A stretch of 64,000 bases of DNA from an uncultured Lachnospiraceae bacterium (GTDB lineage: Bacteria; Bacillota; Clostridia; Lachnospirales; Lachnospiraceae): NCBI GenBank assembly GCA_902778165.1, contig CACYWQ010000004.1, positions 1-64,000 of the forward strand, given 5' to 3'. The translations under genes were made by a program, and so were the position numbers. Below the pieces are notes generated by a model. It searched no databases, was not told the origin of the DNA, and saw only the letters and a program-made list of their open reading frames with translations. This document shows positions 36,455 through 45,220 of this stretch, in pieces; within the stretch, counting starts at the first letter, position 1, and each line of letters begins with the position of its first letter.

Positions 36455-37882
36455 CTACATCTTGTCAACAAGCATTACGGAATCGGGTGAATCGTACCTA
36501 ACCTGTGTCTTATCTATACCGAGTTCCTCGGCCAATATATCAACAACAAGAGGTTCGCAGAAACCTCCCTGACATCTTCCCAGACCGGGGCCTACACGTT
36601 TCTTGACTCCCTTAACTGTTGTAGCTCCGACCGGACGTCTGATTGCATCCAGGATCTCACCCTTACTTACAAGACAACATCTGCATACGATTTCGCCGTA
36701 TGAAGGATCTTGCGCAATCATCTCATTCTTGGCTTCATCATCCAGTTCATTCATATATTTGATCGGAGTTCTGTGTATATAATCGGATTTGAGTTCATAA
36801 TTAAATCTGCCCTGCATCACTTCGTTTATTACGTATTCGGCAATGGCCGGAGCTGATGCAAGTCCGGGTGAATCTATACATGCCACATTGACAAAACCGG
36901 AAAGAGACTCAGACTCCTTGATATAGAAGTCTCCGTCATTACCGGACGGACGCAAGCCCGCAAATGTTCTGATAACCTTATCGTAAGGGATGTTTATCAC
37001 TGTCTTTCCTACGTTTTGCTTAACATAGTTAAGCGCTGAGGCCGTATTATTGTTGTTATCGGGACTGTCTGTGATATCAGAATTGGGACCGAGAAGAATA
37101 TTATTATGTATTGTGGGAATAACAAGGACACCCTTGCCGGCCGGTCCCGGAACAGGATAGATTATTCTGTTTACAACTGTCTGGGCCATCTCATCAAGAA
37201 CATAATATTCACCGCGCTTGGGAATAATACTGTAATCAGGCTTGCTCTTAAGGGCCATCTCGTATATTCTGTCGGCATATAATCCGGCAGCGTTAATAAC
37301 ATATTCGGATTCATATACAGATTTATCTGTTGTTACAGTATAACCCGAAGACGTCTTAGTTATGTCAACCACTTTTTCGCATAGTTTAAGTTCAGTTCCG
37401 TTTAAGACGGCTTCTTCCATCAATGCAATGGCTACATTCCATGGATATATTATGCCTGTATCGGGGAATTCCAAGGCTCTGATAACAGAAGGTGATAGAT
37501 TTGGCTCAAGTTTACGGGCATCTTCGCCTGAACGATCAATGCAGGTCACATCACGATCTTCGGCCTGAGATTTGAGAGTATCAAGAATCTTGCTTTCATC
37601 CGGATCAACAGCGACCACAAAGGCGGAACATTTTCTGTATGTAACGCCCAATTCTTTGCATATATCAGGATACATACGATTGCCCAACACATTAAGTTTG
37701 GCCTTAAGCGTACCGGGCTTGGGATCATATCCTGCATGAATTATCGCACTGTTAGCCATGGAAGTGGCATTTGCAACGTCCGCTTCCTTGTCGATGACTA
37801 ACACCTTACATTGTCTTTTGGAAAGATTATGAGCTATAAAGCTGCCGGTTATGCCGGCACCTATTATGATTATGTCGTACAT
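36455..37882 (-). CDS. GlpA-like FAD dehydrogenase with [2Fe-2S] BFD domain
   Basis: A 475-residue protein of the DAO/glycerol-3-phosphate dehydrogenase family. IIIIGAGITGSFIAHNL (4-20) binds FAD, and SMANSAIIHAGYD fits the substrate-side region. The C-terminal ~95 residues form a BFD-like domain with cysteines in VCRCCLV and RCQGGFC, a [2Fe-2S] site. It probably oxidises glycerol-3-phosphate or a similar 2-hydroxy compound. No glpK or glpF is in the window. It starts 14 bases after the large cyclic-nucleotide-domain gene and precedes the second flavoprotein by 10 bases. Confidence 0.88.
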   Translation of the reverse strand: MYDIIIIGAGITGSFIAHNLSKRQCKVLVIDKEADVANATSMANSAIIHAGYDPKPGTLKAKLNVLGNRMYPDICKELGVTYRKCSAFVVAVDPDESKILDTLKSQAEDRDVTCIDRSGEDARKLEPNLSPSVIRALEFPDTGIIYPWNVAIALMEEAVLNGTELKLCEKVVDITKTSSGYTVTTDKSVYESEYVINAAGLYADRIYEMALKSKPDYSIIPKRGEYYVLDEMAQTVVNRIIYPVPGPAGKGVLVIPTIHNNILLGPNSDITDSPDNNNNTASALNYVKQNVGKTVINIPYDKVIRTFAGLRPSGNDGDFYIKESESLSGFVNVACIDSPGLASAPAIAEYVINEVMQGRFNYELKSDYIHRTPIKYMNELDDEAKNEMIAQDPSYGEIVCRCCLVSKGEILDAIRRPVGATTVKGVKKRVGPGLGRCQGGFCEPLVVDILAEELGIDKTQVRYDSPDSVMLVDKM

Positions 37883-37896
37883 AGTTTAAGCCTTTA

Positions 37897-40152
37897 TTAT
37901 CTCGCAACAAGATCCTGCAGAGTAACAAATTCCTCGGGAAGGTCCTTGCCGGCGTTACGATACTTGGCAATGATACCTTCGAGTCTGTGAGTAACCTGTC
38001 CCACTGATATTCTGTGTCTTGACAGACATTCGTCGAAAGTTGCGTTCTTGCTGATTTTCTCTCTTATGTCCTTACCCATGGGACAGAAAGTGAAGATTAT
38101 ACCACGGGAAACTTTGTTAAGACGGCTTGAACCGGCTGATTCATACATCATATAAATCGCATATTCATACAGGAACAGCTCTTTGAAACTGTTCTTACAC
38201 TTCTTAAGGTTCTCTTTGATCTTCTCTTTGGCATCATATGACAGATCTCTGTTCTTGGCAAAGAACTGTGCATAATCGCAGTATTCACTTGTGAGCGAAT
38301 GACTGGATACATCGTTCCAACGTGCACCCTGTTCTCTCTTACACATCTCCCAACGGAATTCGCCGGTCATACGTATGAATGCCTTCTCAACATTCTCGAC
38401 ATACAGTGATGAGATGACGAAACGACCGGGAGTCTTGCGGTTCATTCCTTCTATTTCCTGCCACATTGCACCACGGCTTCCGGCGTTGGGCATGAGGATA
38501 ACATCCGGTCTTATATCCGTCATTACGGTGTCCTTAACTCCGATCTTGGTATCCTCAAATATGAATTCGTGATAGAAAGCCGAATAATCGATGGAACATA
38601 TCTTGTTAAGAGTCTCGATTATCTTGGCAGGAGTCATAAGAATATCCTCGGGAGTTCTCATGATATTGTCATCAAGAAGTATGGGGCAATATCCGAAGAT
38701 TCGGCCGAAAGTGATCTTATTAACCGTCGGGAACATATTCTTAAGCTCGAAATTGAGTTTCTCATCCACATTATCGGCCAATGCGGCTTCTTTATCTCTG
38801 GTAAGCCTGCCCTCCTTGATAAGAGAACGAAGATACTGAGAGTAATCCTGATCAAACTCATTACGTGAAGGTTGCTTCTCGCCGTTATATATTGCCTGGA
38901 ACCATTCTAAGGGAGTATAGATACCCTGCTCCTTGTGTCCGTGGAATGTCTCGGCAATATGATAAAGAGCAAGCGAATTGTCTTCGCCGCAGAGCTTGTA
39001 ATCCACGTAACCGAAATTAAGGAACATCTTAACGATAACCGGAACGTCGTCGTTGTTGATGGCATTCTTAACGGCACATTCATATACTTCGTAGAATAAC
39101 TTGGTGATCGAACGACGAAGGGTATCAACAGCCTTCTCGGTCGATGATCTGTCGGGAACTTTCTTGAATTCTTCTATAGCCTTACGGAATTCCGAAGCGA
39201 CCTTGGGATCGGGATCGGCAAAATTAAGTATTACCGTCATTGAATCAGCCAAAGAAGCCTGGATGGCGGTATCGTCACTTGACAGTGTAGCCTTGACAGT
39301 ACTTCTGGTATTAATCTTGGATTTGAAAGTCTCGACACGGGTGTCGATAAATGGCTTGTCGCATAATCCGAGTCCCCAGACTTTATCTATGATTTCGTCC
39401 GTCATACCCATTATGACGGATGTGTCGTCACCGTTAGAAGCAACTCTTAAACATAAGTCACAATATAGGTCGTAGAAGTCGATATAATCCTCGTTGATCA
39501 TATATGACGAGAATGTCTCCATTGCTGTTTTGAGTCCTGTCTCCAAAGCTAGGATATTGTTTATATCTTGACCACTTCGGTCAAGATATCCGTAAACAAG
39601 ACCGGTACTCATTGAAGGAGACAGATCTTTGACCAATTTGCGGAGGGAGGCATAGAAATCACCCATCCAGAAAGGCATCTCTTCGTCAAACTTAAACTCC
39701 GTAAGTTCATCCACGAAAGGAAGTGTCTTGGGAGTTAAGTGAAAACTTCCCGCTATCTCATGATACTTCTTCTGCAGATCACACAGATAAGCGTGAAGGT
39801 CCATACATTTCTTGTAGTCCTCGTTATATGCAGCAATGATTCCGCAGATGTTGCGATTAAGTGAATTGACCATGAGTTTGCGCAAATCTTCCTGCTTATT
39901 CATCATGGCAATAAGCCCCTTGGTATCTCCGAAAGGGTAGGGGATTAAAGTCGCATCGCTTGATGCGATATAAGCGCAGGTATGTTCCGGACTGGTAATG
40001 TCCAAAATACCGACTATATCACCTTTTTTGAGAGGATAGTTCTGGGAACCGACCCTTGCGTCGACTGTTCCGTCGGCGATTACGTAGAAAGTATCGTTCG
40101 GTCGGCCTATCTGAAATATAATCTGATCCTGTTCAAAGGTCTGCATGCTCAT
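37897..40152 (-). CDS. Large protein with cyclic-nucleotide-binding-like domain
   Basis: A 751-residue soluble protein. Residues 1-~125 look like a CNB (CRP-type) beta-roll (QIIFQIGRPNDTFYVIADG, then LKKGDIVGILDI), but the phosphate-binding cassette lacks the usual Glu and Arg, so cAMP binding is doubtful. No helix-turn-helix is visible. The remaining ~620 residues are mainly helical. A conserved-looking core near 540-575 (PDVILMPNAGSRGAMWQEI) is rich in polar, possibly catalytic residues. I do not recognise this part. AGGGGGAA lies before ATG 40152. It opens the six-gene operon with the GlpA-like enzymes and is divergent from the 156-residue protein gene. Confidence 0.75.
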   Translation of the reverse strand: MSMQTFEQDQIIFQIGRPNDTFYVIADGTVDARVGSQNYPLKKGDIVGILDITSPEHTCAYIASSDATLIPYPFGDTKGLIAMMNKQEDLRKLMVNSLNRNICGIIAAYNEDYKKCMDLHAYLCDLQKKYHEIAGSFHLTPKTLPFVDELTEFKFDEEMPFWMGDFYASLRKLVKDLSPSMSTGLVYGYLDRSGQDINNILALETGLKTAMETFSSYMINEDYIDFYDLYCDLCLRVASNGDDTSVIMGMTDEIIDKVWGLGLCDKPFIDTRVETFKSKINTRSTVKATLSSDDTAIQASLADSMTVILNFADPDPKVASEFRKAIEEFKKVPDRSSTEKAVDTLRRSITKLFYEVYECAVKNAINNDDVPVIVKMFLNFGYVDYKLCGEDNSLALYHIAETFHGHKEQGIYTPLEWFQAIYNGEKQPSRNEFDQDYSQYLRSLIKEGRLTRDKEAALADNVDEKLNFELKNMFPTVNKITFGRIFGYCPILLDDNIMRTPEDILMTPAKIIETLNKICSIDYSAFYHEFIFEDTKIGVKDTVMTDIRPDVILMPNAGSRGAMWQEIEGMNRKTPGRFVISSLYVENVEKAFIRMTGEFRWEMCKREQGARWNDVSSHSLTSEYCDYAQFFAKNRDLSYDAKEKIKENLKKCKNSFKELFLYEYAIYMMYESAGSSRLNKVSRGIIFTFCPMGKDIREKISKNATFDECLSRHRISVGQVTHRLEGIIAKYRNAGKDLPEEFVTLQDLVAR

Positions 40153-40218
40153 AGATTCCCCCTAGAATTTAGTACGATTTATAATCGCGATGTTTGTGAT
40201 ATATATAATAACACATAC

Positions 40219-40247
40219 TGTACAAAATGGGAAAAAATTGGTAAAAT
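40219..40247 (+). promoter_or_regulatory. Probable promoter of the 156-aa / TetR / purL unit
   Basis: TGTACA (40219-40224; four of six consensus), a 17-base spacer and TAAAAT (40242-40247), about 47 bases before the first start. It lies in the 141-base divergent gap with the minus-strand operon. Confidence 0.5.
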
Positions 40248-40293
40248 AAAAACCGTATCAAAAATTCCGATATCGCATAAAGAGGACGATTCG

Positions 40294-40764
40294 ATGATTA
40301 CAGATGGGATGACACCCGATCAGGTAATGAACAAATACAAGGATGATGTCAATAAATTGGCCGGATATCTCAATTGGTTAGAGCAGAAGAGCGGCACGCC
40401 AATGACAGGTATATACGGTGATGACGGATTAAGCGAGCATTCGGTTGCAGTGCCCGTATATGACAGTAATCTCATGAACTTTATTAAGGCTGCCGATTCG
40501 ACCTCATTTATGGACAGGAATTATCGGTATGCATATACAAGGAATCATATAAGGACGGCCAAGGATGAGATAGATTTCATCGATAAGGCTACCATCCTTC
40601 AGATGGATATACTCGGAGGCATACTGTCAAATTATGTATTGGGTGGTCGTACCAAGGCCAGATTATGGTCAGAGGGAATGAATAACGGAGTCTTTCTGCA
40701 TTTGGTCAGGAAGATGAAGGAACTTATAGATTTCTGGGCCAACGCGGAGCGGAAAGAATACTAG
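40294..40764 (+). CDS. Conserved-looking protein of unknown function (156 aa)
   Basis: A soluble, charged 156-residue protein; no family is recognised. It begins MITDGMTPDQVMNKYKDDV with a helical N-third, has a central strand-rich part (SVAVPVYDSNLMNFI) and a helical C-terminus with DILGGILSNYVLGGRTKARL and a Trp/aromatic end. ATG 40294 has GAGG eight bases upstream. The frame stays open back to 39982, but that part overlaps the divergent gene and its own promoter and is rejected. It is 12 bases before a TetR gene and is cotranscribed with it and purL. Confidence 0.7.
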   Translation: MITDGMTPDQVMNKYKDDVNKLAGYLNWLEQKSGTPMTGIYGDDGLSEHSVAVPVYDSNLMNFIKAADSTSFMDRNYRYAYTRNHIRTAKDEIDFIDKATILQMDILGGILSNYVLGGRTKARLWSEGMNNGVFLHLVRKMKELIDFWANAERKEY

Positions 40765-40776
40765 GAGGAATTTAAA

Positions 40777-41370
40777 GTGAGCGAGAGAGCTGATGTCAAG
40801 AGACAGTTGATTCTGGATAAGGCCGCAGAGGTATTTGCCTCTAAGGGTTATCGCAGCGTGACAATGAAAGATATAGTGGAGGCCAGCGGTATAAGCCGTG
40901 GTGGTCTGTATTTATATTATGAGTCAACCGAGCAGGTGTTCTTGGATGTTGTTAAGAGCATGGATGAGGCTGAAGAACAGAACGGTAAGAATATGTCTGA
41001 GAGCCTTAAGAATGCAGGAAGTGCAGAGCTTCTGTTGTGGTTTTTAAAGGAGCAGAAGAAGGAGATTCTTAAGGGTAAGAACAGCTTAAGCGTAGCAATG
41101 TATGAGTATGCGTTTGAGTGCAAGCTTAACGGCAAGAACAGCGGTGCCAAGCACAGATTCGAGACTGCAACGCAGGTTCTTGAGAAGATCTTGGAACGCG
41201 GTAACGAGACAGGCGAATTTGTATGCGATGATGCGAAGGCAATTGCGAGCAATATGATGTATGCCATTGAGGGCATGAAGGTAATTGCCAGAACTGTGGG
41301 CATCAGCGAGAAGAAAGTAGATAAAGAACTGGTATATATGATGAGACAGTTCATGGGAGTGGAGGAATAA
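40777..41370 (+). CDS. TetR-family transcriptional regulator
   Basis: A 197-residue repressor-type protein. The N-terminal helix-turn-helix (DKAAEVFASKGYRSVTMKDI, then ASGISRGGLYLYY) is typical TetR. The C-terminal ligand domain ends in IEGMKVIARTVGISEKKV. The start is GTG 40777 with AGGAGG upstream; an ATG alternative is absent nearby. It lies between the 156-residue gene and purL (5-base gap), so it may regulate this unit or the divergent operon. The ligand is unknown. Confidence 0.93.
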   Translation: MSERADVKRQLILDKAAEVFASKGYRSVTMKDIVEASGISRGGLYLYYESTEQVFLDVVKSMDEAEEQNGKNMSESLKNAGSAELLLWFLKEQKKEILKGKNSLSVAMYEYAFECKLNGKNSGAKHRFETATQVLEKILERGNETGEFVCDDAKAIASNMMYAIEGMKVIARTVGISEKKVDKELVYMMRQFMGVEE

Positions 41371-41375
41371 GATCT

Positions 41376-44300
41376 GTGAGTGGAGTCAAACGTATATACG
41401 TTGAGAAGAAGCCCCCTTATGCAGTTAAGGCAAGGGAACTTAAGGAGGATATAGAAGGATATCTCGGTATATCAAATATTGAGGATGTCAGAGTACTAAT
41501 AAGATACGACGTGGAGGGACTAAGCGAGGCGACCTTTGACAGGGCCTGCGGATATGTGTTCAGTGAACCTCCGGTTGATACGCTCTATAAGGATAGTATT
41601 GATTTATCTCCTTCAGAGCATATGTTCTCGGTGGAGTTCCTTCCGGGACAGTACGATCAGAGAGCCGATTCGGCTGCTCAGTGTGTGAGATTCTTAGATG
41701 AGGATTCAGATCCCATCATCAAGACCGCGGTGACATATATTATCGGCGGAAATATCAGCGATGAAGATATCGCCCGTATCAGAGATTATGTCATCAATCC
41801 GGTGGATTCAAGAATAGCAGATAATAACATCCCGGATACTCTTGTAACAGAGTATGACGAGCCTGCAGATGTTGCGATCTTCACAGGCTTTACATCTATG
41901 TCTGAGGAAGAACTTAAGAATCTGTATGACAGTCTCGGACTTGCGATGACATTTAAGGATTTCCTGCATATTCACAATTATTACTTAAATGAAGAGCACA
42001 GAGATCCCACAATGACAGAGATCAGGGTGCTTGATACATATTGGTCGGATCATTGCAGACATACGACGTTCTCTACGGAACTTAAGAATGTCAGTTTTGA
42101 TGAGGGCTATTATAAAGAGCCTATCGAGACCACATACCAGAGTTACCTGGATACCAAGGAAGAAATATACGCCGGCAGAGATGATAAATATGTCTGCCTT
42201 ATGGATATAGCCTTAATGGGCATGAAGAAACTTCGTGCCGCAGGTAAACTTGAGGATATGGAAGTATCCGATGAGATCAATGCCTGTTCGGTTATTGTGC
42301 CCGTTGAGATGGATTACGGCGAGGGCAAGGTAACGGAGGAGTGGCTTGTGTTCTTCAAGAATGAGACACACAACCATCCCACGGAGATTGAGCCTTTCGG
42401 TGGCGCTGCGACATGCTTAGGCGGTGCCATAAGAGATCCTCTCTCAGGCAGAGGCTATGTATATCAGGCAATGAGAGTTACGGGTGCAGCAGACCCTACG
42501 GTACCGGTATCGGCTACCCTTAAGGGCAAGTTGCCTCAGAAGAAGCTTACAACGGGTGCGGCAGCAGGTTATTCATCATATGGCAATCAGATAGGTCTTG
42601 CTACCGGACTTGTTAAGGAGATATATCATCCGGGCTATGTAGCTAAGAGAATGGAGATAGGTGCCGTTATGGGTGCTGCTCCGAGAAGATGCGTTAAGAG
42701 AGAGAACTCCGATCCCGGAGATATTATCATATTACTCGGCGGACGTACGGGCCGTGACGGTTGCGGCGGTGCCACAGGTTCATCCAAGGTACATACCGAG
42801 GAGTCAATTGAGACTTGCGGAGCCGAGGTTCAGAAGGGAAATGCTCCTACAGAGCGTAAGATTCAGAGATTATTCAGACGCGAAGAGGTTGCGAGTCTTA
42901 TTAAGAAATGTAATGACTTCGGTGCCGGCGGTGTATCTGTAGCGATAGGCGAACTGGCAGCAGGACTTACGGTTGATCTTGATAAGGTACCTAAGAAGTA
43001 TGCGGGACTTGACGGAACCGAACTTGCGATATCCGAGAGCCAGGAGAGAATGGCTGTTGTCGTTGATCCTAAGGATGTAGACACGTTCCTTAAGTATGCG
43101 GCTGAAGAGAACCTTGAGGCTACCGTTGTGGCTACGGTTACCAAGGAGCCCAGACTTGTACTTAACTGGCGCGGCAAAGAGATTGTGAACTTAAGCCGTG
43201 CATTCTTAGATACAAACGGCGCACATCAGGAGACTGACGTAGAAGTACCGATGCCGTCGGAAGACGCGTGCCCTATTGGTAAAATAGCGGATACTAAGGT
43301 ATCGGCTGATTTAGAATCAGGCGACATCAGGGCAGCTGTTACAGATACGCTTGCTAATCTCAATGTCTGCTCGCAGAAGGGACTTGTGGAGAGATTCGAT
43401 GCTTCAATCGGAGCAGCCAGTGTATACATGCCCTACGGCGGTGTGACTCAGCTTACTGAGACTCAGACCATGATAGCTAAGCTTCCGACTCTTAAGGGAA
43501 GTACCGATACAGTGACAATGATGAGTTACGGTTTCGATCCCTATATTTCGAGTTGGAGTCCTTACCACGGAGCAATATATGCGATAGTATCATCTATGTC
43601 TAAGATTGTTGCATCAGGCGGCGATTACGGCAAGATCAGGTTTACTTTCCAGGAATATTTCAAGAGAATGACAGAGGATGCCAAGAGGTGGGGAGCACCT
43701 TTTGCAGCATTGCTTGGTGCTTTCGATGCACAGGTTGGCTTCGGCCTTCCTTCAATAGGCGGTAAAGACAGCATGTCAGGTACGTTCAATGATATAGATG
43801 TGCCGCCTACACTTGTGTCATTTGCAGTAGATATAGCTAAGATAACAGATGTTATTACGCCTGAACTTAAGAAGGTCGGCAATAAACTAATTCGTTTCGA
43901 AGTAGAGAAGGATGATTTCGGCATTCCCGTATATGAGAAAGTACAGTCAATGTATGATTCGGTAACTTCACTTATAAGGGACGGCATCATCGTATCGGCA
44001 TATGCGCTTGATTGTTACGGAATAGTGGCTTCAGTGGCTAAGATGGCTTTTGGTAACATGCTTGGTGTCAGATTTGAGAATGATATTGATCCGGAAGAAC
44101 TCTTCATAGACCGAATGGGAGATATCATTGTCGAAGCGGATGTTTCTAGACTTCATGAGATAGATACAGAATATGAGGTTGTTGCAACGGTTACTGATGA
44201 TAAGAATATTACCATAGGCGATATTTCGGTAGATCTTGACGAAGCAGTGAAAGTATGGGGAGCACCTCTTGATAAGGTATTCCCGTACAAAGCGACCAGG

Positions 44301-45170
44301 TCGACCGAATCGGTCAATATGCCTTTGTATGATGCAAAGGGTGATATATATATATGTAAGAATAAGGTTGCTAAGCCTAATGTATTCATTCCGGTATTCC
44401 CCGGCACGAACTGTGAATACGATTCAAGGCGTGCATTTGAAAGAGCGGGTGCAACCGTTAATGATGCGGTATTTAAGAATATGACTTCTTCAGATATAAG
44501 AGCATCATTTGAAGAGTATGTCAGAAGAATAGATGCGGCACAGATTATCATGTTCCCCGGAGGATTCTCAGCCGGTGATGAACCTGACGGATCAGCCAAG
44601 TTCTTTGCGGCAGCATTCCAGAATGAAGCAGTTAAGGAAGCAGTTATGAGACTCCTTAATGAAAGAGACGGTCTTATCTTAGGTATATGTAACGGTTTCC
44701 AGGCACTTATCAAGCTCGGACTTGTTCCTAACGGAGAGATAACCGGTCAGAATTCCGATTCACCCACATTGACGTTCAATACCGTTAACCGTCATATCTC
44801 TAAGATGGTATATACCAAGGTTGTATCGAATAAGTCGCCTTGGCTTGCGGAAGCAACACTTGGTGATGTATACGTTAATCCGGCTTCTCACGGTGAGGGA
44901 CGTTTCGTCGCACCGAAGGAATGGCTCGATAAGCTTATACAGGGCGGCCAGGTTGCAACTGTATATTCAGATCCTGACGGTAATGTCTCAATGGATGAGG
45001 AATACAATATCAACGGTTCATACATGGCTATTGAGGGTATTACCTCGGCAGACGGAAGAATACTCGGTAAGATGGCGCACTCGGAGAGAAGAGATAAGGG
45101 AGTGGCTGTAAATATTTACGGTGAACAGGACCTTAAGATCTTCGAAAGTGGCATTAAGTACTTTATGTAA
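41376..45170 (+). CDS. purL: Phosphoribosylformylglycinamidine synthase, single-chain
   Basis: A 1264-residue long-form PurL converting FGAR to FGAM with glutamine and ATP. The N-terminal PurS-like region is followed by the synthetase domains with VLDTYWSDHCRHTTF, the ATP-site FKNETHNHPTEIEPFGGA and DPLSGRG. The C-terminal class-I glutaminase domain (about 1005-1264) has FPGTNCEYDS, the nucleophile Cys in ILGICNGFQ and the SHGEGRF segment. The start is GTG 41376 with GGAGGAA in the end of the TetR gene. Fusion of all three activities (PurS, PurL, PurQ) is known in Clostridia and proteobacteria, unlike Bacillus. Confidence 0.97.
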   Translation: MSGVKRIYVEKKPPYAVKARELKEDIEGYLGISNIEDVRVLIRYDVEGLSEATFDRACGYVFSEPPVDTLYKDSIDLSPSEHMFSVEFLPGQYDQRADSAAQCVRFLDEDSDPIIKTAVTYIIGGNISDEDIARIRDYVINPVDSRIADNNIPDTLVTEYDEPADVAIFTGFTSMSEEELKNLYDSLGLAMTFKDFLHIHNYYLNEEHRDPTMTEIRVLDTYWSDHCRHTTFSTELKNVSFDEGYYKEPIETTYQSYLDTKEEIYAGRDDKYVCLMDIALMGMKKLRAAGKLEDMEVSDEINACSVIVPVEMDYGEGKVTEEWLVFFKNETHNHPTEIEPFGGAATCLGGAIRDPLSGRGYVYQAMRVTGAADPTVPVSATLKGKLPQKKLTTGAAAGYSSYGNQIGLATGLVKEIYHPGYVAKRMEIGAVMGAAPRRCVKRENSDPGDIIILLGGRTGRDGCGGATGSSKVHTEESIETCGAEVQKGNAPTERKIQRLFRREEVASLIKKCNDFGAGGVSVAIGELAAGLTVDLDKVPKKYAGLDGTELAISESQERMAVVVDPKDVDTFLKYAAEENLEATVVATVTKEPRLVLNWRGKEIVNLSRAFLDTNGAHQETDVEVPMPSEDACPIGKIADTKVSADLESGDIRAAVTDTLANLNVCSQKGLVERFDASIGAASVYMPYGGVTQLTETQTMIAKLPTLKGSTDTVTMMSYGFDPYISSWSPYHGAIYAIVSSMSKIVASGGDYGKIRFTFQEYFKRMTEDAKRWGAPFAALLGAFDAQVGFGLPSIGGKDSMSGTFNDIDVPPTLVSFAVDIAKITDVITPELKKVGNKLIRFEVEKDDFGIPVYEKVQSMYDSVTSLIRDGIIVSAYALDCYGIVASVAKMAFGNMLGVRFENDIDPEELFIDRMGDIIVEADVSRLHEIDTEYEVVATVTDDKNITIGDISVDLDEAVKVWGAPLDKVFPYKATRSTESVNMPLYDAKGDIYICKNKVAKPNVFIPVFPGTNCEYDSRRAFERAGATVNDAVFKNMTSSDIRASFEEYVRRIDAAQIIMFPGGFSAGDEPDGSAKFFAAAFQNEAVKEAVMRLLNERDGLILGICNGFQALIKLGLVPNGEITGQNSDSPTLTFNTVNRHISKMVYTKVVSNKSPWLAEATLGDVYVNPASHGEGRFVAPKEWLDKLIQGGQVATVYSDPDGNVSMDEEYNINGSYMAIEGITSADGRILGKMAHSERRDKGVAVNIYGEQDLKIFESGIKYFM

Positions 45171-45220
45171 TATGTGAAATAGGTTAACATAATTATTTAA
45201 ATACGAAAGGATGTATTAAA

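Noticed and set aside
39982-40293. N-terminal extension of the 156-residue protein (104 more residues)
   Set aside because: It overlaps the 5' end of the divergent gene and its own promoter, and has no ribosome site. ATG 40294 has GAGG at good spacing.
45181-45205. GTTAAC-like dyad before the OFA transporter as a Rex site
   Set aside because: Only a loose match to TTGTTAAnnnnTTAACAA; the second half-site is missing.
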